A stretch of 64,000 nt of DNA from JBCDCY01 sp039180875 (GTDB taxonomy: Bacteria; Pseudomonadota; Alphaproteobacteria; Rhodobacterales; Rhodobacteraceae), in assembly GCA_039180875.1 (NCBI GenBank), contig JBCDCY010000002.1:62001-126000 (forward strand), written 5' to 3'. The notes beneath the pieces are model-generated. The model had not been told where the DNA came from and did no database searches. It saw only the letters and a program-made list of their open reading frames with translations. The translations under genes and the position numbers were made by a program. The first letter of the stretch is position 1, and each line of letters begins with the position of its first letter. Below, piece after piece: positions 42,993 to 55,992 of this stretch.

Positions 42993-43007
42993 TGAATACC
43001 GTATTCA
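42993..43007. promoter_or_regulatory. Perfect palindrome TGAATAC-C-GTATTCA, likely GntR operator
   Basis: A 15-bp perfect inverted repeat with one central base, 24 bp before the glxB-like ATG and 101 bp from the gntR start. Half-sites with ATAC/GTAT match the operator style of FCD-type GntR regulators. Flanks TTGGATAC and TATTCACAA are AT-rich. Confidence 0.65.
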
Positions 43008-43031
43008 CAAAAGACAAGGAGAGTTCCACCC

Positions 43032-43979
43032 ATGTGCGGGATCGCAGGCAGAATTCTCAACGCTCCGGGCCAGTTGGGGGCCGATCTTGTCGCGCTGATG
43101 GATGCCCAGGCGCATCGCGGCGCCGACTCGACCGGCTTCGCCATCTATGGCCCGCCGCGCGACGACGACGGGCTGATCCTGCGTGGCATGGGCTTCGACA
43201 AGACCCGGCTCGACGCGGATATGGAGGAGTTTCGCGCCGTCCTCCGCGCCCATGGCGCCGATCTCATGGAGGAGCCGCGCTTCGTCACCGAAGGCGCGCG
43301 GCATTATTCGGTGCGCATGATCATCACCCCACCCAAGGATCTGGCGCGCTGGGTCGTCGATGCCGACGAGATGTCGGAGCGGTTCGAGGTGCAGTCCTGC
43401 GGCAAGCGGCTCGAGATCGTGAAGGACACCGGCGATGCGAACGCCGTCGCCGACCGCCACGGGGTGCGAGAGATGGTGGGCAGCCACGGCCTCGGCCATG
43501 CCCGGCTGGCGACCGAGAGCTCGGTGCTGCCGAACGCCTCCCACCCCTTCTGGGCTCGGCCGTTCCTCGATGTCGCCATCGTGCATAACGGCCAGATCAC
43601 CGATTACTACACCTGGCGGGAGCGGCTTATGCGCCAGGGCTACCGCTTCCTCACCCAGAACGACAGCGAATTGATCGCCGTCTGGGTCTCCGACCAGATC
43701 GCCCAGGGTCTGACGTTGCAGCAGGCGCTGACCAAGTCCATCGGCGCCATCGACGGCGTCTTCACCTACATGATCGCCAACGAGGACGGCATCGGCTTTG
43801 CCAAGGACCGCTTCGCCATGAAGCCGCTGGTGGTGATCGAGGAGGGCGGTGCGCTCGCCGCCGCGACGGAGGAGCAGGCCGTGCGCCGGGTCTTCCGCGA
43901 CGAGGCCGAGGTCATCAACTATGACGGGCCGTCGATCACCCATATCTGGGGCGTCGGCAATCGGCGCATGGCAGCATGA
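43032..43979 (+). CDS. glxB: Class II glutamine amidotransferase subunit, GlxB/MgsA type
   Basis: A 315-residue Ntn amidotransferase like the N-terminal domain of glutamate synthase. The nucleophile is Cys2 (MCGIAGRI), followed by MDAQAHRGADSTGFAIYG, LGHARLATESSV and DVAIVHNGQITDYY. In Rhizobium glxBCD, and mgsABC in methylamine users, this subunit releases ammonia for the FMN subunit. AAGGAGAG lies before the ATG. It heads a three-gene operon behind the GntR palindrome. Glutamate synthase-like or N-methylglutamate synthase cannot be told apart here. Confidence 0.93.
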   Translation: MCGIAGRILNAPGQLGADLVALMDAQAHRGADSTGFAIYGPPRDDDGLILRGMGFDKTRLDADMEEFRAVLRAHGADLMEEPRFVTEGARHYSVRMIITPPKDLARWVVDADEMSERFEVQSCGKRLEIVKDTGDANAVADRHGVREMVGSHGLGHARLATESSVLPNASHPFWARPFLDVAIVHNGQITDYYTWRERLMRQGYRFLTQNDSELIAVWVSDQIAQGLTLQQALTKSIGAIDGVFTYMIANEDGIGFAKDRFAMKPLVVIEEGGALAAATEEQAVRRVFRDEAEVINYDGPSITHIWGVGNRRMAA

Positions 43980-44680
43980 GCGCCGTGATCGACGAGGTGG
44001 TCGTCGAGGTCGGCGACCGCCATATCCGCGACATCAATCGGGAGATCCAGGCGGCCGTCGCCTCAGGCGCCCCGTTGGTGGTCCGCGATACCCTCTCCCG
44101 CCACAATCTCGGCATTGGCTTGCCGGAGGGCGCCCGCGTCCGCTTCGAGGGCTCGGTCGGCTATTATTGCGGCGGGCTGAACGACGGCGCTGTGATCGAG
44201 GTGGAGCGCAATGCCGGCTGGGCCGTGGCGGAGGGGATGGCCCGCGGTCATGTCACCGTCGGGGGTTATGCCGGGATGTCCTGCGGGGCCGCCATGACCG
44301 GCGGCACGATCCACGTGAAGGGCGATGCCGGCCCGCGCTGCGGCGTGGCGATGAAGGGCGGCCACATCATCGTCGAGGGCAAGATCGGCTACCAATCGGG
44401 CTTCATGGCGCACCAGGGCAAGATCATTGCCCTCGGCGGCGCCGGCGAAAGCTGCGCCGATGCGCTTTGGGAGGGCGAGGTCTGGGTCGCCGGCCCGATC
44501 GACAGCCTCGGCGTCGATGTCCGCGTGGTGGAACCGACGGCGGAGGAGGTGGCCGAGGTCGAGGCCATCCTCGCCCCCCTCGGCCTCGCCGACCGATCCC
44601 GAGACTGGCGCAAGATGATCTCGGGGCAACGCCTGTGGTATTTTGAGAGCCGGGACGCCAATGCATGGCTGATGATCTGA
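43976..44680 (+). CDS. glxC: GXGXG-domain subunit, GlxC/MgsB type
   Basis: A 234-residue beta-helix protein equal to the C-terminal GXGXG domain of glutamate synthase. Repeats appear as VRFEGSVGYYCGGLNDGAVIEV, HVTVGGYAGMSCGAAMTGGTIHV, GDAGPRCGVAMKGG and GGAGESCADALW. It overlaps the first gene by four bases and the next gene by 16 bases. As a free subunit it should bridge the amidotransferase and FMN chains in the complex. Confidence 0.93.
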   Translation: MSAVIDEVVVEVGDRHIRDINREIQAAVASGAPLVVRDTLSRHNLGIGLPEGARVRFEGSVGYYCGGLNDGAVIEVERNAGWAVAEGMARGHVTVGGYAGMSCGAAMTGGTIHVKGDAGPRCGVAMKGGHIIVEGKIGYQSGFMAHQGKIIALGGAGESCADALWEGEVWVAGPIDSLGVDVRVVEPTAEEVAEVEAILAPLGLADRSRDWRKMISGQRLWYFESRDANAWLMI

Positions 44681-46101
44681 CCGCCGACGGCACGGAGGTG
44701 CCGTTTAGCTATCCGTTCGAGATGCCGGACGAGGGGGACGTGAAGTTCGGCGACGGTGCGGCCGAGGGTCGGCCGGCCGGTGTGCCCTCCTCCTACGACG
44801 AGGGCGGCTCGACCCGCTGGACGCCGGATGCGATTGCCGAGGTGCACGCGCTGGCCCAGCTCGGCCGCTACCAGGTCCGCGGCTACAACACCTTCAACAA
44901 GCGGATGCCGACCTTTGACGACCTGACCTTCGTGCCCGCGACGATGACGCGCCTGCCGCTCGAGGGCTATCGGGAAAACTGCGAGACGCGGACGGTGCTG
45001 GGCGCCGGGCGCGGTCTGGTCGAGCGGCCGGTCGAGCTGAAGATCCCGATCTACATCGCCTCGATGAGCTTCGGGGCGCTCTCTGCCTCGGCCAAGGCCT
45101 CCCTCGGCTACGGCGCCTCCAAGGTCGGCACGATGACCTGCACCGGCGAAGGGGGCATGCTGGAGGAGGAGCGGGAGGCGTCCGCCACGCTGCTCTACCA
45201 GATGTCGCCGGCGCGCTACCGCATCGACCTCGACCATCTCCGCCGGGCCGATGCATTGGAGCTGGTGGTGGGGCAGGGGGCGAAGCCCGGCACCGGCGGG
45301 CTGCTCCTCGGCATGAAGGTAAGCCCGCGTGTGTCAAAGATGCGGACGCTACCGGAGGGAGTCGACCAGCGCTCCACCATCCGCCACCCCGATTTCCTCG
45401 GCGCCGACGATCTGGCGGTGAAGGTGGAGGAGCTGCGCATCGCCACCGACTACCAGGTGCCGATCTTCCTGAAGATGGGGGCGACCCGCCCGCGCTTCGA
45501 CGTGGCGGTGGCGGCGAAGGCTGGCGTCGACGTGGTGGTCGTCGACGGGGCGGAGGGCGGCACGGGCGCGAGCCCGGAGCTCCTGCTCAACCACACCGGC
45601 ATCCCGACCATGTCTGCCATCCGCGCGGCGCGGGAGGCGTTGGACGAGGCCGGCATGACCGGGGTCGTCAGCCTGGTGGCGGCCGGTGGCATCCGCTCCG
45701 GCGTCGATGCGGCGAAATGCCTGGCCCTCGGCGCCGATGCGGTGATGATCGGCAATGCCGCGATGATCGCGCTCGGCTGCAACTCGCCCCGCTACGCCGA
45801 CGACTATGCCGCGCTCGGCACCAGTCCCGGCGCCTGCCACCACTGCCATATCGGCCTTTGCCCCGTCGGTATCGCCACCCAGGACGCCAGGCTCGAGGAG
45901 CGTATGCACGTGCCGGCCGGGGCAGAGCGCATCGCCCGCTACCTCACCGCCATGACCATGGAGATCACCGCGCTCGCCAAGGCTTGCGGCAAATCCTCGG
46001 TGCACAATCTCGAGGTCGAGGACCTCCGCGCCCTCTCCTTCGAGGCATCGGCCTTCACCGGCGTGAAGATGGCCGGCATCGACCGCCCGTTCGAGTGGTG
46101 A
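44665..46101 (+). CDS. glxD: FMN-binding glutamate synthase-like subunit, GlxD/MgsC type
   Basis: A 478-residue TIM-barrel enzyme matching the central and FMN domains of GltB. It contains IYIASMSFGALSASAKASLGYGASKVGTM, MSPARYRIDLDHLRRAD, GQGAKPGTGGLLLGMKVSP, VDGAEGGTGASPELLLNHTG and a [3Fe-4S]-type motif CHHCHIGLCPVGIATQD. The product may be glutamate or, with methylamine, N-methylglutamate. No glutamine synthetase (glnT/gmaS) or mgd dehydrogenase genes are in the window, so the substrate is open. Confidence 0.92.
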   Translation: MADDLTADGTEVPFSYPFEMPDEGDVKFGDGAAEGRPAGVPSSYDEGGSTRWTPDAIAEVHALAQLGRYQVRGYNTFNKRMPTFDDLTFVPATMTRLPLEGYRENCETRTVLGAGRGLVERPVELKIPIYIASMSFGALSASAKASLGYGASKVGTMTCTGEGGMLEEEREASATLLYQMSPARYRIDLDHLRRADALELVVGQGAKPGTGGLLLGMKVSPRVSKMRTLPEGVDQRSTIRHPDFLGADDLAVKVEELRIATDYQVPIFLKMGATRPRFDVAVAAKAGVDVVVVDGAEGGTGASPELLLNHTGIPTMSAIRAAREALDEAGMTGVVSLVAAGGIRSGVDAAKCLALGADAVMIGNAAMIALGCNSPRYADDYAALGTSPGACHHCHIGLCPVGIATQDARLEERMHVPAGAERIARYLTAMTMEITALAKACGKSSVHNLEVEDLRALSFEASAFTGVKMAGIDRPFEW

Positions 46102-46236
46102 GGGTCGCCTCCCGGCAGATCGTTGCCCATGGAAAAGATCTCCACCGCCGCCTTGTCACCGCGGCGCGATAGAGCATCTTGCATGCGGCGCGCCCGGCCC
46201 CCTAGGCTGCAGCAGCGCTCAACGGGAGGATGGCAG

Positions 46237-46806
46237 ATGCGGTTCGGGCTTATGGTGATGGCAGGTCTACTGGCGATGAGCGGCGGCGCATGGGCCCAGG
46301 CCATCGTGCTTTCCCCGGCCCAGCCCCAGCCGAACGAGGCGAGCCTGAGCCCCGGCCTTGCCGTCAGCTACGCCTATCCCGGCGATGTGCGCTCGCTCGC
46401 CGATGCCGAACGCAACCGCAGCCGCGCCGTGCCGGGCCCGGCGCTGGTCGGGCTCGACTATGTCGACACGGCCCGCGGGGTGAATGCGCTCACCTCCGAT
46501 CGCTCGGAGAAGGTGGTTGCCTTCATCCGCGGCTACATGCGCTTCGACAGCGCGGGCGAGTACCGGCTGGAGTTCCACTCCAACGACGGCTTGCGGGTCG
46601 AGATCGGGGGCGCGGAGGTCTATCGCTCCGACTACCGCCATCCCTGCGAGACCGAGGGTTGGGAGACCGTCTCCATCCCCGAGCCCGGCTGGTACCCACT
46701 CGAGGCGACGTTCTTTCAGCGGCTACAGACCTCCTGTCTGATGCTGCGGTGGGAGGATCCCGACGGCAACCGGGCCTGGACCTCCAACACCGTCTTCGCG
46801 CACTGA
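46237..46806 (+). CDS. Secreted PA14-domain protein
   Basis: A 189-residue protein with signal peptide MRFGLMVMAGLLAMSGGAWA and one PA14-like beta-sandwich domain: VVAFIRGYMRFDSAGEYRLEFHSNDGLRVEIGGAEVYR and GWYPLEATFFQRLQTSCLMLRWEDPDG. PA14 domains often bind carbohydrate. No enzymatic part is attached. GGGAGGA lies before the ATG. It is followed by the convergent glycerol-transport operon. Confidence 0.86.
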   Translation: MRFGLMVMAGLLAMSGGAWAQAIVLSPAQPQPNEASLSPGLAVSYAYPGDVRSLADAERNRSRAVPGPALVGLDYVDTARGVNALTSDRSEKVVAFIRGYMRFDSAGEYRLEFHSNDGLRVEIGGAEVYRSDYRHPCETEGWETVSIPEPGWYPLEATFFQRLQTSCLMLRWEDPDGNRAWTSNTVFAH

Positions 46807-46819
46807 GGGGCGCGGGCCC

Positions 46820-47097
46820 CTAGACCCGCCAGAAGACGAAGGCGCCCCAGAGGAGTGCGAGCGCTAGAGCGCCCCAGAGCGGTGTGCCCACAAGCCCGAG
46901 CCAGCCGAGGAAGATGAAGGCCGCGCCGAGGAGCGAGATGAACAATCGGTCGCCCCGTGTCGTATCGAGCCCCAGGATACCCCGCCGGGGATGACCGCCC
47001 GGCGCCAGGTACTCCCGCAGGCCCATCCAGCCGATTACCGCGAAGACGAAGACGAAGAACGCCGCCGTCTGCCAGGTCCAGGCCATCCAGCTCAGCA

Positions 47098-47098
<1 letters not shown>
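46820..47098 (-). CDS. glpU: Small membrane protein of the glycerol ABC operon (DUF2160)
   Basis: A 92-residue protein with three hydrophobic segments: WMAWTWQTAAFFVFVFAVIGWMGLREYL, FISLLGAAFIFLGWLGLVG and ALALALLWGAFVFW. GHPRRGILGLDTTRGDR is the conserved loop of the DUF2160 family, which in Rhizobium is GlpU of the glpSTPQUV operon. Its ATG overlaps the permease stop. Its role in transport is not known. Confidence 0.88.
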
Positions 47099-47895
<797 letters not shown>

Positions 47896-47905
47896 GATCA
47901 GCCCC

Positions 47906-48766
<861 letters not shown>

Positions 48767-48820
48767 CACGCCCTCCTTTTCCCTGCGTCACTGGCCGCCA
48801 TCCCGTCCCGCACCGCTCCC

Positions 48821-49081
48821 TGGGCGGCCCCAAGGCCCGCACCGCCCCGGACTTGATCCGGGGTCTCGCGCCGAGGGGGAGAGGTCCCGGACAATCGGCC
48901 TCGGGCCGATTTCCGGGGCGGCGCGGTTCGCGGAGGCTGTTCTTCTCGAACACTCTCATGTCTCGAGTTGCTCTCTGGGCGGCCCCAAGGCCCGCACCGC
49001 CCCGGACTTGATCCGGGGCCCCGCGCCGAGGGGGAGAGGTCCCAGACAATCGGCCTTGGGCCGATTTCCGGGACGGTGCGG
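48821..49081. repeat. Two 106-bp direct copies of a palindromic repeat between glpT and glpP
   Basis: Copies at 48821-48926 and 48976-49081 are offset by exactly 155 bp and differ at few positions. Each contains CCCCGGACTTGATCCGGGG (a perfect stem), then GAGGTCCC..., an inner ATCGGCC/GGCCGAT stem and CCGGGGCGGCGCGG or CCGGGACGGTGCGG at the end. No gene is present in 48767-49101. The outer sequence is shared with the hairpins at 2.2 and 4.9 kb. They could lower permease expression relative to ATPases by attenuation or processing. Confidence 0.85.
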
Positions 49082-49101
49082 CGCTTGGAGCCTGAGGCCC
49101 C

Positions 49102-50187
49102 TCACGCGCCGTCCTCCGTCACCAGCCAGCCGTCGGCGTAGACGCGGGTTTGTGTCGGGTCGAAGCTGAGCCCGACCTCCTCGCCACCGATCTCGGCGCC
49201 TTCTTCCAGGAGGGCGGAGACGCCGACGCCGTCCACCTCCGCCTCGAGCAGCACGTGGCGGCCGAGGTCGGCCGTGCGCCGCACCCGGGCCGGGATCGCC
49301 GCCTCTGCCGCGCCGGCAAGCCGCACGAACTCCGGGCGCACGCCGATCTCTGTCCGCGCGCCCGCCGTCTCCCCAATCCGGCCGGCAAGCGCGACCGCGT
49401 GGCCGGCGAAATGCGCCTGGCCCCCCTCCACCGCGCAGGGCAGCACGTTCATGCCGGGCGAGCCGATGAAGTGGCCGACGAAGGTGTGGGCCGGCCGCTC
49501 GAAAAGCTCGACCGGAGTACCCATCTGCACGATCTCGCCCGCCTGCATCACCACGACCTGATCGGCGAAGGTAAGCGCCTCCGTCTGGTCGTGGGTGACG
49601 TAGATCATCGTTGCCCGCACCCGCTGGTGCAGCTCCTTCAGCTTGGACCGCAGCGTCCACTTCAGGTGCGGGTCGATGACCGTCAGCGGCTCATCGAACA
49701 TGATGACGTTGACGTCGTCGCGCACGAGCCCCCGGCCGAGGGAGATCTTCTGCTTGGCGTCCGGCGTCAGTCCCGCCGCCCGGCGGCCGAGATCCGCCGT
49801 CAGGTCCAGCATCTCGGCGATCTCGCCCACTCGCCGGCTGACCGTCGCCGCATCGACCCCGCGATTGCGGAGGGGGAAGGCCAGGTTCTCCTCCACCGTC
49901 ATGGTGTCGTAGACCACCGGGAACTGAAAGACCTGGGCGATGTTGCGCTGGTCGGTCTCGGCCTCCGTCACGTCTGCGTCGTCGAACAGGATGCGCCCCT
50001 CGCTCGGCGTCACCAGGCCGGAGATAATGTTGAGAAGGCTGGTCTTGCCGCAGCCGGATGGACCGAGGAGCGCGTAGGCCCCGCCATCCTCCCATGTCAG
50101 GTCGATGCGCTTCAGCGCATAGTCGTCGGGCCCGGCCGGGTTGGCGAGGTAGCTGTGGCGCAGGCCGTCTAGGGTGATCTTTGCCAT
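49102..50187 (-). CDS. glpT: Glycerol ABC transporter ATPase GlpT, degenerate signature motif
   Basis: A 361-residue ABC ATPase with OB-type regulatory tail. Walker A is GPSGCGKTS (42-50), Q-loop Gln88, Walker B IMFDEP (Asp165, Glu166) and H-loop His199 (YVTHDQ). The signature helix reads LTPDAKQKISLGRG (from 140) in place of LSGGQ, so both signature glycines are lost. Its partner GlpS keeps LSGGQ. The site formed by GlpT Walker motifs and the GlpS signature should therefore be active, and the opposite site weak. GlpS ends seven bases before its start. Confidence 0.93.
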   Translation of the reverse strand: MAKITLDGLRHSYLANPAGPDDYALKRIDLTWEDGGAYALLGPSGCGKTSLLNIISGLVTPSEGRILFDDADVTEAETDQRNIAQVFQFPVVYDTMTVEENLAFPLRNRGVDAATVSRRVGEIAEMLDLTADLGRRAAGLTPDAKQKISLGRGLVRDDVNVIMFDEPLTVIDPHLKWTLRSKLKELHQRVRATMIYVTHDQTEALTFADQVVVMQAGEIVQMGTPVELFERPAHTFVGHFIGSPGMNVLPCAVEGGQAHFAGHAVALAGRIGETAGARTEIGVRPEFVRLAGAAEAAIPARVRRTADLGRHVLLEAEVDGVGVSALLEEGAEIGGEEVGLSFDPTQTRVYADGWLVTEDGA

Positions 50188-50194
50188 CGCGTCC

Positions 50195-51259
<1,065 letters not shown>

Positions 51260-51337
51260 GGCAGATCCGTCGCAGAGGCAGGAACATCCCGCCTGGACCC
51301 TCCCCCGACGGGCGGGGGAGGGCGAGAGGCGGGCCGC

Positions 51338-53077
<1,740 letters not shown>

Positions 53078-53171
53078 CAATTTCCTCCCTGGGTTACACG
53101 CGCTTGCGATCTGAGTCGCATAGGCAAGGATCGATGTTGGGTTGGAACAACCGCGCCGGTCAAGGCCGCTG

Positions 53172-54002
53172 TCAGGCTTGGCTTTTCACGTTTCCGGGCG
53201 GTGGTATGCTACGGCGTACCCGTGTACCGGGCGCGGGCGGCGTCTCCGGCGGGCCGGCGAAGCACTGCGCTTCTTCCATCCAGGCGGTGGCGTTCGGGCC
53301 GGTGACGCGGAGCGTGGTGTCCGCGATGTTGCGGGTCTGGGTGACCACCTGGCAGAAGGCCTCCGCCGGCCCCTCGATCCGCTCTCTTTGGCTCTCTTCG
53401 CCGTAGGTCCAGAGGGTGCCGGAGGGCGCTTCGAGCACCAGGTAAGGCATCGGCTCGGGCACCGCGCGGCCGTGCACCTGGAAGCTCCAGCCATAGGTCT
53501 TCACGCCGAGGACGACGATGTTCTGGATGTCGTCGGTCGAGGTCCGCGTGAGGCCGAGCTCGTCGTAGATCTCCTGCCCGTGGGCCCAGGTCTCCATCAA
53601 TCGTGCCGTGATGGAGGAGCGGACGCTCATGCTCGGCCCGGCCCACTTCACGCGGTGCGCGGGATCGGCCTGGCCGAAACGCTCCGCCATCGGCCGGAAG
53701 AAATCGCGCCAGGCGGTGATCAGGGCCGGGCCGGTGAGGTCGCCGAGCCAGCCGCGCTCGAAGTCGCGCAGCGTGCCGCTTTGGAGCGCGCTCATCACCT
53801 CGGCGAGCCAAGCCTCGAAGGCCGCCGGGTCCTGGAGCGCGGTATCGGCGCCCCAGTTCCAGATGTGGAGATGGCCGATCACATCCTCGATCGTCCATCC
53901 CTTGAACGCCGTCGGGCGCCGCAGGTCCTCGGTGGAGAGCGGGGCGACGAGGGTAAGCAGGCGCTCGCATTCGTCGAGGAAGGCCCGGGCCTGGTCCATC
54001 AT
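53172..54002 (-). CDS. TIGR03084 family protein (DinB/maleylpyruvate-isomerase-like)
   Basis: A 276-residue protein with the four-helix metal-binding N terminus of the MDMPI/DinB superfamily: LTLVAPLSTEDLRRPTAFKGWTIEDVIGHLHIWNW (His44/His46 area), later MSVRSSITARLMETWAHGQEIYDELG, with the second His. The C-terminal part holds the TIGR03084 extension. Members are often linked to carboxylase or AtuA genes; the reaction is unknown. Its ATG overlaps the biotin carboxylase stop (ATGA). Confidence 0.86.
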   Translation of the reverse strand: MMDQARAFLDECERLLTLVAPLSTEDLRRPTAFKGWTIEDVIGHLHIWNWGADTALQDPAAFEAWLAEVMSALQSGTLRDFERGWLGDLTGPALITAWRDFFRPMAERFGQADPAHRVKWAGPSMSVRSSITARLMETWAHGQEIYDELGLTRTSTDDIQNIVVLGVKTYGWSFQVHGRAVPEPMPYLVLEAPSGTLWTYGEESQRERIEGPAEAFCQVVTQTRNIADTTLRVTGPNATAWMEEAQCFAGPPETPPAPGTRVRRSIPPPGNVKSQA

Positions 54003-55990
54003 GGGATGTCCTCCTCCGCCGCGTCGGGTGTGATCTCGACCAAGGGATCGCCGGCCGCGACCTGCTGGCCGGCGCCGGCGAGGACAGCGGCGACGGTGCC
54101 GCCGACCTCCGCCCGGATGGCGTGCTGCATCTTCATTGCCTCGAGCGTTGCCACGGTGGCCCCGGCCGCCACCGCGTCGCCGGGAGTGACCCAGATCTCG
54201 ACCAGCACACCGTGCATCGGGGCGGTGGCGGTCCCGGTGCCGACGGTCGCCCCGATCGCTTCGCCGTCCGCGCCATCTTCGAGCCGCAGAGTGCGTGTGG
54301 GTGTCACCACGTAGAGGCCGCCGTCAGGCGCGGCGTGGTGGGCGAGCCGCAGCGTCTCTCCGTCCACCCGCAGGACTGCGGTGCCGTCGCGCCGCGCGAC
54401 GGTCTCGACCCGGTGCTGGCCGTCGATGGTGATGGCGTCCTCTGCGACGCTGAGATGGTGGGTCTCCGGCGCCCCGTCATCGATGCGCACGCGGAGGACG
54501 GTTTGCAGTGCGCCGGTGCTCGACCAGCCCCGCAGCTCGTCCGCCAGGCCCAGGGCCTGGTCCCATGCCTGGTCGTGGAGCTGCCAGTGGCGGAGGGTGA
54601 GCGCCGCCAACCGCTCAGCGTCCGGCAGAGGCGTGGGCGCGTAGCCGTCGTAGCCCCAGGTGGCCGCGACGAAGGCCGTGGTTGCCTCACCCGCCGCGAA
54701 GGTCGGCGTGGCAAGGGCGTCGATCAGAAAGGCGCGGTTGGAGGCGACGCCAAGCACCACTGTCTTGCCCAGGGCGACGAGCAGGCGCCGCTGTGCCTCC
54801 TCCCGATCCGCGCCATGGGCGATGATCTTCGCCAGCATCGAGTCGTAGTGAGGCGGGACGTCGGACGCGGTCTCGATGCCCGCATCCACCCGCACGCCGG
54901 CGGGTGGGCGCCAGTCCAGGATCCGGCCTGCGGCGGGGGCGAAATCGGCCGCTGGATCCTCGGCATTGAGGCGCACCTCGATGGCATGGCCGGTGAGCGC
55001 CACGTCGTCTTGGGCAAAGGGCAGCGGCCGCCCCTCCGCCACGTCGAGCTGCAGTGCGACGAGGTCGAGGCCGGTGATCAGCTCCGTCACCGGATGCTCG
55101 ACCTGCAGACGGGTGTTCATCTCGAGAAAGTAGTACCGGCCCGCATCGTCCAGCAGGAACTCCACCGTGCCCGCACCGATATAGGCGACGGCCTTGGCGG
55201 CGGCGACGGCCGCGGCGCCCATCTCGGCCCTTAGGTCGGCGTCGACCGCGGGGCTGGGCGCCTCCTCGATCAGCTTTTGATGGCGGCGCTGGATGGAGCA
55301 GTCGCGCTCGCCGAGGTGCAGGCAGGTGCCATGCTGGTCGGCGAGGATCTGCACCTCCACGTGGCGCGCACCGTCGATCGCCCGCTCCAGGATCAGGCTG
55401 CCATCGCCGAAGGCGGTCTCGGCCTCTGCCCGGGCGGTGCGGAGTGCGTCGGCGAGGGCATCCCGCCCCGCGACCCGCCGCATGCCGCGCCCGCCGCCGC
55501 CGAGCGCGGCCTTCACCATCAGCGGAAAGCCGATCTCTTCGGCCGCCGCCAGCATGGCCGCGTCGCTCTGATCCGCGCCCTCGTAGCCAGGAATGGTCGG
55601 GACATCCGCCGCGATCATCGTGCGCTTGGCCGCCGCCTTGTCGGCCATCGCGCGGATCGCCTTCGCCGGCGGCCCGACGAAGATCAGGCCGGCCGCCCGC
55701 ACCGCGTCGGCAAAATCCGCATTCTCCGCCAGGAAGCCGTAGCCCGGGTGGACCGCGTCGGCACCGGTCGCCCGAGCCGCCTCAATGATTGCAGCGATGT
55801 TCAGATAGCTTTCGGCCGGCGGCGCTGGACCGATCGGCACCGCCTCATCGGCCTTGCGAACATGCAGCGCGCCCTGGTCAGCCTCGGAGTAGACGGCGAT
55901 CGTGCGTAGGCCGCGGGCGCGCGCCGTGCGGATGATCCGAACGGCGATCTCGCCGCGGTTGGCGATCAGCAGGGATCCGATCCGCTCCAT
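53999..55990 (-). CDS. Acyl-CoA carboxylase biotin carboxylase/BCCP subunit
   Basis: A 663-residue enzyme that carboxylates its own biotin with ATP and bicarbonate. The N-terminal biotin-carboxylase domain has IANRGEIAVRIIRTARARGLRTIAVYSEAD, HPGYGFLAENADFA, ALGGGGRGMRRV (ATP-grasp) and EMNTRLQVEHPVTE. A C-terminal biotinyl domain holds LEAMKMQH (Lys620). Shape matches the alpha subunits of methylcrotonyl-, geranyl- and propionyl-CoA carboxylases. It begins two bases after the carboxyltransferase stop. Open frame upstream of 55990 overlaps that gene and is excluded. Confidence 0.95.
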   Translation of the reverse strand: MERIGSLLIANRGEIAVRIIRTARARGLRTIAVYSEADQGALHVRKADEAVPIGPAPPAESYLNIAAIIEAARATGADAVHPGYGFLAENADFADAVRAAGLIFVGPPAKAIRAMADKAAAKRTMIAADVPTIPGYEGADQSDAAMLAAAEEIGFPLMVKAALGGGGRGMRRVAGRDALADALRTARAEAETAFGDGSLILERAIDGARHVEVQILADQHGTCLHLGERDCSIQRRHQKLIEEAPSPAVDADLRAEMGAAAVAAAKAVAYIGAGTVEFLLDDAGRYYFLEMNTRLQVEHPVTELITGLDLVALQLDVAEGRPLPFAQDDVALTGHAIEVRLNAEDPAADFAPAAGRILDWRPPAGVRVDAGIETASDVPPHYDSMLAKIIAHGADREEAQRRLLVALGKTVVLGVASNRAFLIDALATPTFAAGEATTAFVAATWGYDGYAPTPLPDAERLAALTLRHWQLHDQAWDQALGLADELRGWSSTGALQTVLRVRIDDGAPETHHLSVAEDAITIDGQHRVETVARRDGTAVLRVDGETLRLAHHAAPDGGLYVVTPTRTLRLEDGADGEAIGATVGTGTATAPMHGVLVEIWVTPGDAVAAGATVATLEAMKMQHAIRAEVGGTVAAVLAGAGQQVAAGDPLVEITPDAAEEDIP

Positions 55991-55992
55991 CG

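Noticed and set aside
48821..49081. Direct repeats considered as a short CRISPR array
   Set aside because: Only two 106-bp copies, each internally palindromic, with a 49-bp gap and no cas gene in the window.
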